Shown one piece after another: positions 8,979 through 16,706 of a stretch of 32,661 bases of DNA. The stretch covers positions 1 to 32,661 of the forward strand of contig JAPPGI010000143.1 in assembly GCA_028874985.1 (NCBI GenBank), read 5' to 3'. Each line of letters begins with the position of its first letter. Position 1 is the stretch's first letter. Below the pieces are notes generated by a model. That model was not told where the DNA came from. It saw nothing but the letters and a program-made list of their open reading frames with translations, and ran no database searches. The DNA comes from Gemmatimonadota bacterium. GTDB taxonomy: Bacteria > Gemmatimonadota > Gemmatimonadetes > Longimicrobiales > Gaopeijiaceae. The position numbers and the translations under genes are program-made.

Positions 8979-9010
8979 ATGGTAATACGCTTGGGCGTTT
9001 TCTACAATAA
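8979..9010 (-). promoter_or_regulatory. AT-rich promoter of the NACHT operon
   Basis: On the minus strand a -10-like TACCAT (8984-8979) sits exactly 6 nt before the GTG start at 8972. A possible -35, TTGTAG, lies at 9007-9002, within an AT-rich island that contrasts with its surroundings. Two direct GTATTAC copies occur 29 bp apart in this stretch. A leaderless transcript is the simplest reading. Confidence 0.45.
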
Positions 9011-9020
9011 GTAATACACG

Positions 9021-9057
9021 CGGGAGGGGATCGCGGGGCTGGACGAGGCGTGCGGGT
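9021..9057 (+). pseudogene. Remnant of a TPR-protein 3' end
   Basis: These 37 bp match 10939-10975, inside the last codons of the TPR gene downstream, with two mismatches, and encode the same GREGIAGLDEA-type sequence. The frame degrades soon after. It looks like the last trace of a paralogous gene copy. The rest of 8973-9402 holds the remnant listed next and the upstream region of the TPR gene; I see no intact gene there. Confidence 0.5.
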
Positions 9058-9209
9058 CGCGGGGGCCCATGCGGGTCAATCGGGGGGGAGTCGGGGAGGC
9101 ACGGTCAGATGGTGACGCCGTCATGTCCGATTTCGCGACTACGATATCCGACCTAGGCGTAGCGTCCAGGCGGATCGTCGAGGAGCACTCCAAGACCCGA
9201 GTACCCTGA

Positions 9210-9254
9210 CGGTTCGAGAGCCGCATGGCCACGCGTGTGACGATGTGGACCTCG
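9210..9254 (-). pseudogene. Remnant of an M28 peptidase gene
   Basis: On the minus strand this stretch encodes EVHIVTRVAMRLSNR, nearly identical to EVHIVTPVAMRLSNR (residues 125-139) of the M28 peptidase at 23725-25905. The DNA matches 25490-25534 with only a few differences. The flanking frame carries no further peptidase sequence, so this is a fragment of a lost paralogue, next to the TPR remnant. Confidence 0.5.
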
Positions 9255-9402
9255 GCGGGCCTGAGTTGAGTTGAACAACGTGGCCCAAGCACTGACGCAA
9301 GCGTAGAATCGAATGGGCCGTATTCGCTTTGGCCCGAGAGTTTCCTGGAGGACTGAACCGCGAACGCTGGACGAATTGTCCGTCAGAGGAGGAGAAACGA
9401 AA

Positions 9403-11025
9403 ATGCAGAAACCGAGCGCGACCCTGAGGAACGCGGCGACCGCTGCTGCCCTTGTCCTGGCTTTCCTCACCCCACCCCCCGCCCACGCCCAGTTCGACGA
9501 CGTCGGCGTCATCACCTTCCCCACCTCGGCGACCGGCGAGGCCCAGGAGCACTTCCTGCGCGGCGTCGCGATCCTGCACAGCTTCGGCTGGAAGCAGGCC
9601 CGCGAGCAGTTCCACGCGGCCCAGAAACTCGACCCAGACTTCGCCATGGCCTACTGGGGCGAGTCCCTGGCCTACAACCACCCCCTGGTCACCAAGATGG
9701 ACCCGGAAAAGCCCCGCAAGGCCCTGGAGCGCCTCGGCGCGACCCCGGAGAAGCGCATCGCCAAGGCCCCCACCGAGCGCGAAAAGGGGTTCCTGCGCGC
9801 CGTCGAGATCCTGTGGGGCGACGGCGACCACGAGGAGCGCGCGGTGGGCTACATGGAGGCCATGGCCGACCTGCACGAGGCATACCCGGACGACCCCGAG
9901 GTCGCGGCCTTCCATTCGCTCAGCCTTCTCACCGCCACCCGCGCCACCGGCGACCTCAGCGAGCGCTGGAACGTGCGCGCGGGGACCATGGCGCTCAAGC
10001 TGCTGAACGCCAATCCCGTCCACCCCGGCGCGGCCCACTACACCATCCACGCCTTCGACAACCCCATCATGGCTCCGCTGGCCCTGGACGCGGCCCACGC
10101 CTTCGCCGACATCGCTCCGGTGGTGTCGCACGCGCGCCACATGCCCACCCACATCTTCATCCAGCACGGCATGTGGGACCTTGTTTCGGGGCACAACCAG
10201 GCCGCCTACGACGTGGCCGTCGAGCTTTGGGAGCCGGGCGACGCGCTGGGCGACGCCGTGCACTCGCTGGACTGGGGCCAGTACGGCGACCTGCAGCGGG
10301 GCGACTACGCGAAGGCGCGGCTGTGGATGGAGCGCCTGGCCGACATGGTCGAGCACGAGGGCTTCGAGGCGGGCGGTGCGCGGGGAGCGGCGGGGACCGC
10401 GCGGGCTAAGGGTGCCGTGCCGCTCCTCAGGGCGCGCTACATCGTCGAGACCGAGGAGTGGGAGATCCTGCCCATCACGGACGAATCCCGCACCAGCGAA
10501 GTGCTCGCGACCGGCCTCAGCGCCGCGCGCACGGGTGACATGGAGACGCTCGCGGCGGCCGAGAAGGCCCTTGCGGACAAGTCCGACGGCGAAGGCTACG
10601 ACCACGTCATGCACATGCAGGTGAGCGCGCTGCACCACGCCGCGATGGGTCACGCCGACAAGGCCGTCGAGATGATGGACGAAGCGGTCGCGGCCGTCGA
10701 GGCCATGGCGCCGCCCCGGGGTTCGGCCAACCCGGTCAAACCGGTGCACGAGCTGTACGGGGAGATCCTGCTCGAGCTCGGCAAGCCGGACGATGCGGTC
10801 GGGATGTTCGAGACCTCGCTGCTCAGGATGCCGAACCGGCCGCGGTCGCTGCTCGGTCTGGCGCGTGCTCACGCGGCCGGCGGCAACGACGTGCTGGCGG
10901 CCGATGCGTACGGGAGGGTGGCCGCGCTGTGGCAGGGCCGGGAGGGGATCGCGGGGCTGGATGAGGCGCGCGGGTATCTGGAGGAGTGGGGTGGCGGTGG
11001 CGGGGAGGGAAACGGGGAGCACTGA
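9403..11025 (+). CDS. Secreted TPR-repeat protein
   Basis: A 540-residue protein with an N-terminal signal peptide (hydrophobic AAALVLAFL, likely cleaved after AHA). The start ATG 9403 follows a strong GAGGAGG ribosome binding site. Helical repeats of TPR type run through the protein, for example REQFHAAQKLDPDFAMAYWG near residue 65 and the C-terminal GEILLELGKPDDAVGMFETS. A conserved His-rich core includes HPGAAHYTIHAF and HARHMPTHIFIQHGMW. TPR proteins scaffold protein contacts; the His-rich block could bind metal, but this is not shown. It is probably periplasmic. A -10-like TAGAAT lies at 9304-9309. The final ten or so codons are Gly-rich. No specific function is assigned. Confidence 0.85.
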   Translation: MQKPSATLRNAATAAALVLAFLTPPPAHAQFDDVGVITFPTSATGEAQEHFLRGVAILHSFGWKQAREQFHAAQKLDPDFAMAYWGESLAYNHPLVTKMDPEKPRKALERLGATPEKRIAKAPTEREKGFLRAVEILWGDGDHEERAVGYMEAMADLHEAYPDDPEVAAFHSLSLLTATRATGDLSERWNVRAGTMALKLLNANPVHPGAAHYTIHAFDNPIMAPLALDAAHAFADIAPVVSHARHMPTHIFIQHGMWDLVSGHNQAAYDVAVELWEPGDALGDAVHSLDWGQYGDLQRGDYAKARLWMERLADMVEHEGFEAGGARGAAGTARAKGAVPLLRARYIVETEEWEILPITDESRTSEVLATGLSAARTGDMETLAAAEKALADKSDGEGYDHVMHMQVSALHHAAMGHADKAVEMMDEAVAAVEAMAPPRGSANPVKPVHELYGEILLELGKPDDAVGMFETSLLRMPNRPRSLLGLARAHAAGGNDVLAADAYGRVAALWQGREGIAGLDEARGYLEEWGGGGGEGNGEH

Positions 11026-11176
11026 GCGGCCCGTCCGCGGGCAAGCCGGGCTGGGCGGAACCCGGGGACGGAACCGCTTGTACACAAGACAGCGGACAGT
11101 GGGTCGCGGCCCGGCACCCGGCGGTCGCACGACTCATGAAATCGGCGTCCTGGCAACAACTCGGAGGAATGCACCC

Positions 11177-12502
11177 ATGAAGGCACTTCTTTCTGGCACG
11201 GCGGCAATCTGCGGGCTCACGCTGCTCGCCGGCATGCATCCCGCCGCAGCCCAGTCGGGTCTGGGCGCGGTCGCGTGCGTGGGCAGCGAACTCGACACGG
11301 AGCCGGGCACGAACCCGGAGGAGATGATCCACGGAACCGACCGTGAAGTCCTGTACCGCGTCGGTGTCGAACTCGCCGAACGGCAGGAGGTGGACCGGAC
11401 CCTGCGCTCGCAATTGGCCGGCTACCCCCGGACGTTCTGCTCATGGTCCGGCATCGGGGACAGCCATCTTGTCGTCATCAGGTACATCGGCGGGGCGGCT
11501 CGCCAGGACCCGGCCAGCGACAATGGCGGTGACGGGCTCCAGGCCTTCGCCGTCGGCTACGGAACGAACTGGGGGTTCGCGGAGGTCGACGCGACGACGC
11601 ACGACGAGCGTTTCGGCGAGTACAACGACCGTGCGGGCTACGAGGTGCTGGCGCGCGAGACCTGGGGTGCCCGGGTCGGGGATGAAGGGCCCGGGGTCCG
11701 GCAGCTCGTGCCGGGACAGATGTTCCAGGAGTGTGCGGTTTGCCCCGAAATGGTGGTGCTCCCGGCCGAGTCGTACAGGATGGGTTCGCGGATGGGGGAG
11801 TGGGACCGGCAGAACAATGAGATGTCGGCGCGCAGGGTGAAGATCTCGGCGCCGTTCGCGGTGGGGATCTACGAGGTGACCTTCGCGGAGTGGGACGCCT
11901 GTGTGCGGGCGGGGGGGTGCGCGGGGTACCGGCCGGACGACGAGGGGTGGGGCCGGGGGAAGCGGCCGGTGATCAACGTCAGCCAGCGGGATGCGCGCAG
12001 ATATGCACGGTGGCTATCGGAGCATACGGGGGCGGAATACCGGTTGTTGACGGAAGGGGAGTGGGAATACGCGGCGCGGGGAGGAACGTCGACGGCGCGA
12101 CATTGGGGCGAGGGCGAATGGACCCAGTGCCGGTACGCGAACGGATGGGGGAGCGTCGCCCAATGCTCCGACGGCTTCGACCACGCCGCGCCGGTCGGGT
12201 CCCTGGCCCCCAACGACTTCGGGCTGTACGACGTGCTGGGCAACGTGTGGGAGTGGACGGAGAACTGCTGGAAGCGCAACAGGTACGGGGGAATGAGCGA
12301 AAGCGAACGGCGCAAGCTCCATTCTCCCAACCGCCTCGGGTACGTCCCCTCCGGATCGTTGCGCGACTGTTCGCGGGGTGTGTTGCGCGGCGGCTCCTGG
12401 CACAGCTACTACTGGCAGCTTCGGTCTGCGAGCCGCAAACGGCTTTGGGGCGGTATCCGGCTCGACTACAACGGGTTCCGTATTGCCCGGACCATCAGCT
12501 GA
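11177..12502 (+). CDS. Secreted formylglycine-generating-enzyme-like (SUMF1 fold) protein
   Basis: A 441-residue protein with a signal peptide (cleaved near AAAQ); ATG 11177 has CGGAGGA about 8 nt upstream. Residues 1-190 are not recognised. The C-terminal ~250 residues form an FGE/SUMF1-type domain: CAVCPEMVVLPAESYRMGS at its start, YRLLTEGEWEYAARGG, NDFGLYDVLGNVWEWTENCW, VLRGGSW, RSASR and GFRIAR at the end. True formylglycine-generating enzymes use two cysteines in the segment after GGSW; here that segment is HSYYWQLRSASRKR with none. Sulfatase maturation is therefore unlikely, and a structural or other FGE-fold role is more probable. It lies 151 bp after the TPR gene; an inverted repeat CTTGT-AC-ACAAG (11077-11088) lies between them. 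Confidence 0.85.
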   Translation: MKALLSGTAAICGLTLLAGMHPAAAQSGLGAVACVGSELDTEPGTNPEEMIHGTDREVLYRVGVELAERQEVDRTLRSQLAGYPRTFCSWSGIGDSHLVVIRYIGGAARQDPASDNGGDGLQAFAVGYGTNWGFAEVDATTHDERFGEYNDRAGYEVLARETWGARVGDEGPGVRQLVPGQMFQECAVCPEMVVLPAESYRMGSRMGEWDRQNNEMSARRVKISAPFAVGIYEVTFAEWDACVRAGGCAGYRPDDEGWGRGKRPVINVSQRDARRYARWLSEHTGAEYRLLTEGEWEYAARGGTSTARHWGEGEWTQCRYANGWGSVAQCSDGFDHAAPVGSLAPNDFGLYDVLGNVWEWTENCWKRNRYGGMSESERRKLHSPNRLGYVPSGSLRDCSRGVLRGGSWHSYYWQLRSASRKRLWGGIRLDYNGFRIARTIS

Positions 12503-12565
12503 GGCTTCCCTCCGTCACGAAACCCGCACCCGCACCCGCATGTCCTCCAGCATCGCGGCCGCGTC

Positions 12566-12625
12566 TTAGCTCACGCCGTCCCTGAAGACGGCCGCCACGT
12601 TGCGGATCACCGCCGGCGGCGCCGT
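12566..12625 (-). pseudogene. Possible amidohydrolase 3' remnant
   Basis: On the minus strand this stretch encodes VIRNVAAVFRDGVS followed by a stop, which resembles the common end of metal-dependent amidohydrolases (DPL-x-D-IRNV-x-x-VxRDG). Nothing upstream in the frame supports a full gene. It is only a short resemblance. Confidence 0.25.
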
Positions 12626-12639
12626 CAGGCAGGCCTTCC

Positions 12640-12691
12640 TTGACGCGGAGGTATTGCACCTCTATTGTGCACATGCACCATATTCATGCAC
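12640..12691 (+). promoter_or_regulatory. Promoter and repeated operator half-sites of the RHH/PIN module
   Basis: A -35 TTGACG (12640-12645) and -10 TATTGT (12663-12668) are separated by 17 bp, a good sigma-70-type promoter. Four GCAC-ending hexamers overlap or follow it: TTGCAC (12654), GTGCAC (12667), ATGCAC (12673) and ATGCAC (12686). Repeated half-sites over a promoter are what ribbon-helix-helix antitoxins usually bind, so autorepression is likely. Confidence 0.5.
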
Positions 12692-12701
12692 AGGCAGAGA
12701 C

Positions 12702-13010
12702 ATGGCACGCATCCACTTCATCGTGAAGGAGACCGCGAAGATCCGCTACCAGGACCAGGCGCGCAGGGAAGGGAAGTCGCTCGGGGAGTGGATCCGCGAG
12801 GCGGCCGACGAGAAGCTGGCCTCTGCGCGGCCCAGGAGGTTCACGGTCGAGGAACTGCGTGAATTCGCGGCAAAGTGCGATGCGATGCATCCGCCGGGCA
12901 CCCGGGAACCTGATTGGCCGGAGATCAAGCGGATGATCGCGGAGTCCCGGTATCCGGATCTGGAACGCCTGAAGAGCCTTCCCCGGAGATTCGATCCGCG
13001 AGAGCAATGA
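12702..13010 (+). CDS. RHH-type antitoxin of a PIN toxin
   Basis: A 102-residue protein. The first ~40 residues (MARIHFIVKETAKIRYQDQA, then REGKSLGEWIREAADEKLA) look like a ribbon-helix-helix DNA-binding domain: a beta strand followed by two helices. The C-terminal part (PDWPEIKRMIAESR) is the type of helix that wraps the PIN toxin. Its TGA overlaps the toxin ATG in an ATGA junction. It should neutralise the PIN ribonuclease and repress the promoter at 12640-12668. The start ATG 12702 is chosen because the RHH begins there; the ribosome binding site is weak. Confidence 0.75.
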   Translation: MARIHFIVKETAKIRYQDQARREGKSLGEWIREAADEKLASARPRRFTVEELREFAAKCDAMHPPGTREPDWPEIKRMIAESRYPDLERLKSLPRRFDPREQ

Positions 13011-13399
13011 TCTTCGTCGACGCGAACGTCTTCATGTACTTCGTCGGCCACGAACACCCTCTCCGGGGCGAAGCGCGGGCGTTCTTCCATCGGTCCAGGG
13101 AGCGTGACGCCACGCTGGTGACCTCGGCGGAGGTCCTTCAGGAGATTCTGCACCGCTACCTGCGGCGGGGAAGGAGCAGGTTGGCCGACGCGGCCTTCGA
13201 ACTCGTGGAGGCAACCACGTCCGGCATCTGGCCGGTCGAGCATGACGACGTATCTCTCGCCCTCAATCTCGCCCGCCGCTATCCCGGACTCGAGGCCCGG
13301 GACCTCGTCCATCTTGCCAGGTGCATCCGGCGCAAGCCGCGCGACCTTGCCACCTTCGACCGGGGTCTTGCCGTGGCGTGGAACTCTCTGAAGGCCTGA
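13007..13399 (+). CDS. PIN-domain ribonuclease toxin (VapC-type)
   Basis: A 130-residue PIN domain. The conserved acidic residues are visible: Asp in MIFVDANVF (residue 5), Glu in TSAEVLQEIL, Asp in EARDLVHLA and Asp in LATFDRGLA. Such proteins are Mg-dependent RNases that inhibit translation when free of antitoxin. Length is typical of VapC toxins. It is translationally coupled to the antitoxin (4-bp overlap). The 160 bp that follow, up to the convergent gene ending at 13562, hold nothing recognisable. Confidence 0.85.
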   Translation: MIFVDANVFMYFVGHEHPLRGEARAFFHRSRERDATLVTSAEVLQEILHRYLRRGRSRLADAAFELVEATTSGIWPVEHDDVSLALNLARRYPGLEARDLVHLARCIRRKPRDLATFDRGLAVAWNSLKA

Positions 13400-13561
13400 C
13401 GCACCTGAAGCTACCGGCCTCCCAGCCGATTCTGCGCGTCCCGTTGGCGACCGGGCCCGGGTCCGCTCACCGCGGTTCCAGCCGGCATCGCGTCCGGAGG
13501 TCATGGTACGGCGGCTCGCCCCGCCTACGTGCAGGCGCGATCGCCGCCAGCTCTTCCGTCG

Positions 13562-14644
13562 TCACCCCTCCATCTTCCAGAGCGCGATCCCCCCGGCCTG
13601 CTTCCCCACGTTCGCCGACGCCACCCGCGTTCCCGACTCGATCTCGATCACCTCGACGATCCCCGGATCCCCGCCCACCCCCTCGACCGTCACGATCGCG
13701 TAGCGTCCGTCCGGGGTGGCCACCACTCCGTGGGTCACGCGCAGCAGCGAGTCGACCAGGTGCAGCAGCCTGCCCGTTTCGACGTCCCAGATACCGACCT
13801 GGGCGCTCCCTTTCAGGGTGGCGAGGAGACGGGTCCCGTCCGGGGTGAGGTCGAGGTTGTAGGGCGCCCCCGGGGCCTCGATCCGGCGCGTAACGCGCCA
13901 CCGCTCCAGGTCGACCTCGAGAATCACGTCGCCCCTGTTGCAGGGGACGAAGACGCGTCTGCCGTCCGGATGGGGGGTCGTCCAGGTGGGGGAGCAGTGA
14001 CCGTCGGGCGGCGCCATGGCCATGTGCCCCTCGATCGGGGCGCGCGCGGGCTCGTTGGCCACGAGGTCGAGGCGCCGGGCGACCTCGAGGGTGGCGCCGT
14101 CGATCTCGACGAGCTGGTTGTCCATCATGCAGGCCGAGTAGTGCCGGGTCCCGTCGGCGTTGAAGCGGGAGCCGTGCGGCATGGTGCAGGTGACCACCTC
14201 CGCGACGGGGAACATGGTCTCCAGGTCGACGATCGTGACGGTCGAGGGGACGTGGTCGCCGTGGAAGTTGGCGTTGACGGTGAGCGCGACCGTGCCGTGG
14301 GGGGGGACGGCGATCGTGGCGGGGAAGAGGCCGAGGTCGGCGACGCCCACCACCGTGTCGGACCCGGTCTCGTACTTGACGAGGCGGCCGTTGGGGAAGC
14401 CGTGTCCCAGCGTGAGGTACCAGTACTCGCCGACCGGATCCATCGCAAGCCCATGGGGCGCCTCGATCTCGGCCACGAGCCAGCCGGTGGTGATCGTCTT
14501 CTCGACGGTCAGGTCGCCGCCCGCGTCGTAGCGGAGCAGGGCGACTTCGTCTTCGGATTCGGCGGCCACGTAGGCCCAGTAGGACTGGGCGGCGGCGTGG
14601 GCGGGCAATCCGGCGAGCAAGGCGGCCGTGATCGCCGGCTGCAT
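13562..14644 (-). CDS. Secreted YncE-like beta-propeller protein
   Basis: A 360-residue protein with a signal peptide (MQPAITAALLAGLPAHAAAQ). Repeated blade-like units follow, for example TITTGWLVAEIEAPHGLAMD, NLDLTPDGTRLLATLKGS and VVATPDGRYAIVTVEG, typical of seven-bladed propellers of the YncE/cytochrome cd1-like type. No heme or other catalytic residues are evident. It starts 9 nt after the upstream LVIVD gene stop with GAGGGGG as ribosome binding site; a GTG at 14656 would give a GTGA overlap instead. The two genes are very probably co-transcribed and both are exported propeller proteins. The partner ligand is unknown. Confidence 0.8.
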   Translation of the reverse strand: MQPAITAALLAGLPAHAAAQSYWAYVAAESEDEVALLRYDAGGDLTVEKTITTGWLVAEIEAPHGLAMDPVGEYWYLTLGHGFPNGRLVKYETGSDTVVGVADLGLFPATIAVPPHGTVALTVNANFHGDHVPSTVTIVDLETMFPVAEVVTCTMPHGSRFNADGTRHYSACMMDNQLVEIDGATLEVARRLDLVANEPARAPIEGHMAMAPPDGHCSPTWTTPHPDGRRVFVPCNRGDVILEVDLERWRVTRRIEAPGAPYNLDLTPDGTRLLATLKGSAQVGIWDVETGRLLHLVDSLLRVTHGVVATPDGRYAIVTVEGVGGDPGIVEVIEIESGTRVASANVGKQAGGIALWKMEG

Positions 14645-14652
14645 GCGCCCCC

Positions 14653-16659
14653 TCACGGAATCAGCGCGCGCCGCGGCTCCAGCTTCACCGCCCACATCCC
14701 CGAGAAGTACTCGGAGAAGAACAGGTTCCCCTTGTGCATCTGAGGCCCCCAGGTGAACGGCGCGTTCGCCACCACCCCGTCCGGGTCGTATGCCTTGTAC
14801 ACCGCGATCTCGCGTCCCTGGTGGTACAGGTTTCCCTTCAGTTCGCCGGAGATGTCCACCACCCGCAGCCCCCCTTGGTAGAAGGCCGCGTAGAGCCGGT
14901 CGTCCTCGATCCACATGTTGTGCGATCCCGCCTCGGGGATTTCGTAGCGGGCCACCTCTTCGGGGTTTTCGGGATCGGTGAAGTCCACGATGTGGATGTA
15001 CCCGGCCATGAACTCCGGGGTGCGGCCGATCTCCTGTCCGTCGAACGGTGGCGCCCCGATCTCGTCGCCCATGAAGATGTAGAATCTGCCCGTCGGACTC
15101 TTGTACGGGAACGCCGCGTGGGTAGCGCCCCCGATGTCGCGGAAGCGAGTGATCAGGACAGGATTCTCCGGACTGCCGCCCCTGCCGCCCCCGCCCACGT
15201 CGATCACCGCCACCCCGTCTCCCCAGTTCGAGGTGTACGCGATCCCGTCCACGATCCAGATGTCGTGGATTGCGTGGCCCGGTGTGTCGAGTTCGAAGCG
15301 CCCCACGCGGTGCGGGTTCGCCGGGTCCTCGATGTTGATCACGTCGAAGCGGACGCCGTTGTTCACGGCGTAGACGTGGCCGTCGTGGATGAAGAGGTTG
15401 TGCACGCCCCCGGTGAGCTCGTCGTCGTAGGCGGAGATGATCTCGATGTTGCGGGGATCGGTGCAGTCCAAGATCACGATCCCGTTGCGCCGGTTGGACG
15501 CGCCCTCGCGGGAGATCACGCAGACGCCGCCGTCCTCGGAGACCTTGACGTCGTTGGTGGTGCGCGCGTCCACGACCAGCGAATCGGTCAGGACCGGGTT
15601 GGCCGGGTCGGTCACGTCCCACCAGTACGTGCTGCCGTGGGCGCGGTGCGTGCCGGTGATCGCGTAGTCGCGGCCGTCGACGCCCTCCCACACCCACAGG
15701 TCCGAGGTGGGGACGTTGCGCACCGGCGCATGGCCCACCAGGGACACCTCCTCCACCACGTGCCGCGGCAGGATCTCGACGGTCGCGTGAGCGGTATGCC
15801 CCGGGACGCTTGCGGTGACGGTGTACACGCCCGGCTTGTAGGCCACGAAGCGCCCCCGGGAATCGACTTCGGCCGGAGGGAAATCGCCGGTGGCGATCGC
15901 GTCGGGGTCGGCTATGAGCCCGAAGGTGACCGGGATGTCGTCGACCGGGGAGCCGTCCGCGGCCGAGGGCGTGGCGGTGAAATGTACCACGTCGCCTGTC
16001 CGGCCGCGGGCCTGGCCGGCCGCCACGGCGATCGCGGTCACCGGATTGTCGATCACCTGGTAGGCGATCCGGCCGACAACGCCCTCGACCGTCGCGGAGA
16101 GTGTCACTTCGCCAGGGGCGTGGGCGTGGAAGACGCCGAACCGGTCTACGGTCGCTACGGATTCGTCCGAGGTGACCCAGGTTACCGCGAGATCACGGAC
16201 GTCCTCGGCCTGGTCCACCGCGTAGGCTGTGTGCCTGACCATCACTCCCGAGTAGAAGCGGCCGCCCGCCGCGGAGATCTCCACCCGGTCGAGCGGCGGG
16301 TACGGCACGGTTACCGTCGCGGTTCCGCCCACTCGGCTCGGTACCAGCGCCCGCGCCCTCACCGTGTACTCGCCACCCTTGAACGCCTCCATCTCACCGG
16401 TGTTGCGGTCGACGGCCAACCTGCCGCGCCCGTCCCGCGAGAAGAACAGGAACGGCACATCGACGACACTCCCGTCCGCGTCGTAGGCGGTGGCCGTGAT
16501 CCTGCCCTTCTCTCCGACCTGCAACGTGAGTTGGGAGGGATTGACCTCTACACGAACAACCTGGGCCTCATCGGCCTCCTGGGCCGCGGTTTCCGTGGTT
16601 GCGGCCGCCGCCATGGCCACGACCAGCGCGGCCGACACGATGATTCTCGTGGTTCTCAT
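14653..16659 (-). CDS. Ig-like/LVIVD-repeat surface protein
   Basis: A 668-residue exported protein: signal peptide, then three bacterial Ig-like (Big_2-type) domains over about residues 35-300, then LVIVD-type repeats from about 310 to the end. Ig-like signatures include VNPSQLTLQVGEKGRITATA and the WVTSDESVATVDRFGVFHA block. Repeat units have the typical layout of a WDVTDPANPVLTDS, DVINIEDPANPHRVG or IVDFTDPENPEEVARYE strand set, thought to form a propeller. The C-terminus ends MWAVKLEPRR. LVIVD proteins are usually extracellular with unknown ligands. The start ATG 16659 is 47 bp after the VWA gene stop on the same strand, so the four genes 20799-13562 may form one transcript. Confidence 0.85.
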   Translation of the reverse strand: MRTTRIIVSAALVVAMAAAATTETAAQEADEAQVVRVEVNPSQLTLQVGEKGRITATAYDADGSVVDVPFLFFSRDGRGRLAVDRNTGEMEAFKGGEYTVRARALVPSRVGGTATVTVPYPPLDRVEISAAGGRFYSGVMVRHTAYAVDQAEDVRDLAVTWVTSDESVATVDRFGVFHAHAPGEVTLSATVEGVVGRIAYQVIDNPVTAIAVAAGQARGRTGDVVHFTATPSAADGSPVDDIPVTFGLIADPDAIATGDFPPAEVDSRGRFVAYKPGVYTVTASVPGHTAHATVEILPRHVVEEVSLVGHAPVRNVPTSDLWVWEGVDGRDYAITGTHRAHGSTYWWDVTDPANPVLTDSLVVDARTTNDVKVSEDGGVCVISREGASNRRNGIVILDCTDPRNIEIISAYDDELTGGVHNLFIHDGHVYAVNNGVRFDVINIEDPANPHRVGRFELDTPGHAIHDIWIVDGIAYTSNWGDGVAVIDVGGGGRGGSPENPVLITRFRDIGGATHAAFPYKSPTGRFYIFMGDEIGAPPFDGQEIGRTPEFMAGYIHIVDFTDPENPEEVARYEIPEAGSHNMWIEDDRLYAAFYQGGLRVVDISGELKGNLYHQGREIAVYKAYDPDGVVANAPFTWGPQMHKGNLFFSEYFSGMWAVKLEPRRALIP

Positions 16660-16706
16660 TCCCTTCTGTTCCTCTTCTGCGTGGTATTCCCGTTGCCGTG
16701 GCCCCC

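Noticed and set aside
9139-11130. 663-codon open frame on the minus strand opposite the TPR gene
   Set aside because: It is a high-GC shadow: the plus strand has a signal peptide, ribosome binding site and TPR-like sequence, while the minus frame gives low-complexity His/Val/Arg/Gly sequence.
14645-15697. Upstream extension of the beta-propeller frame to a 711-residue protein
   Set aside because: The extension overlaps the LVIVD gene in another frame and is Arg/Gly-rich; the signal peptide at 14644 marks the real start.
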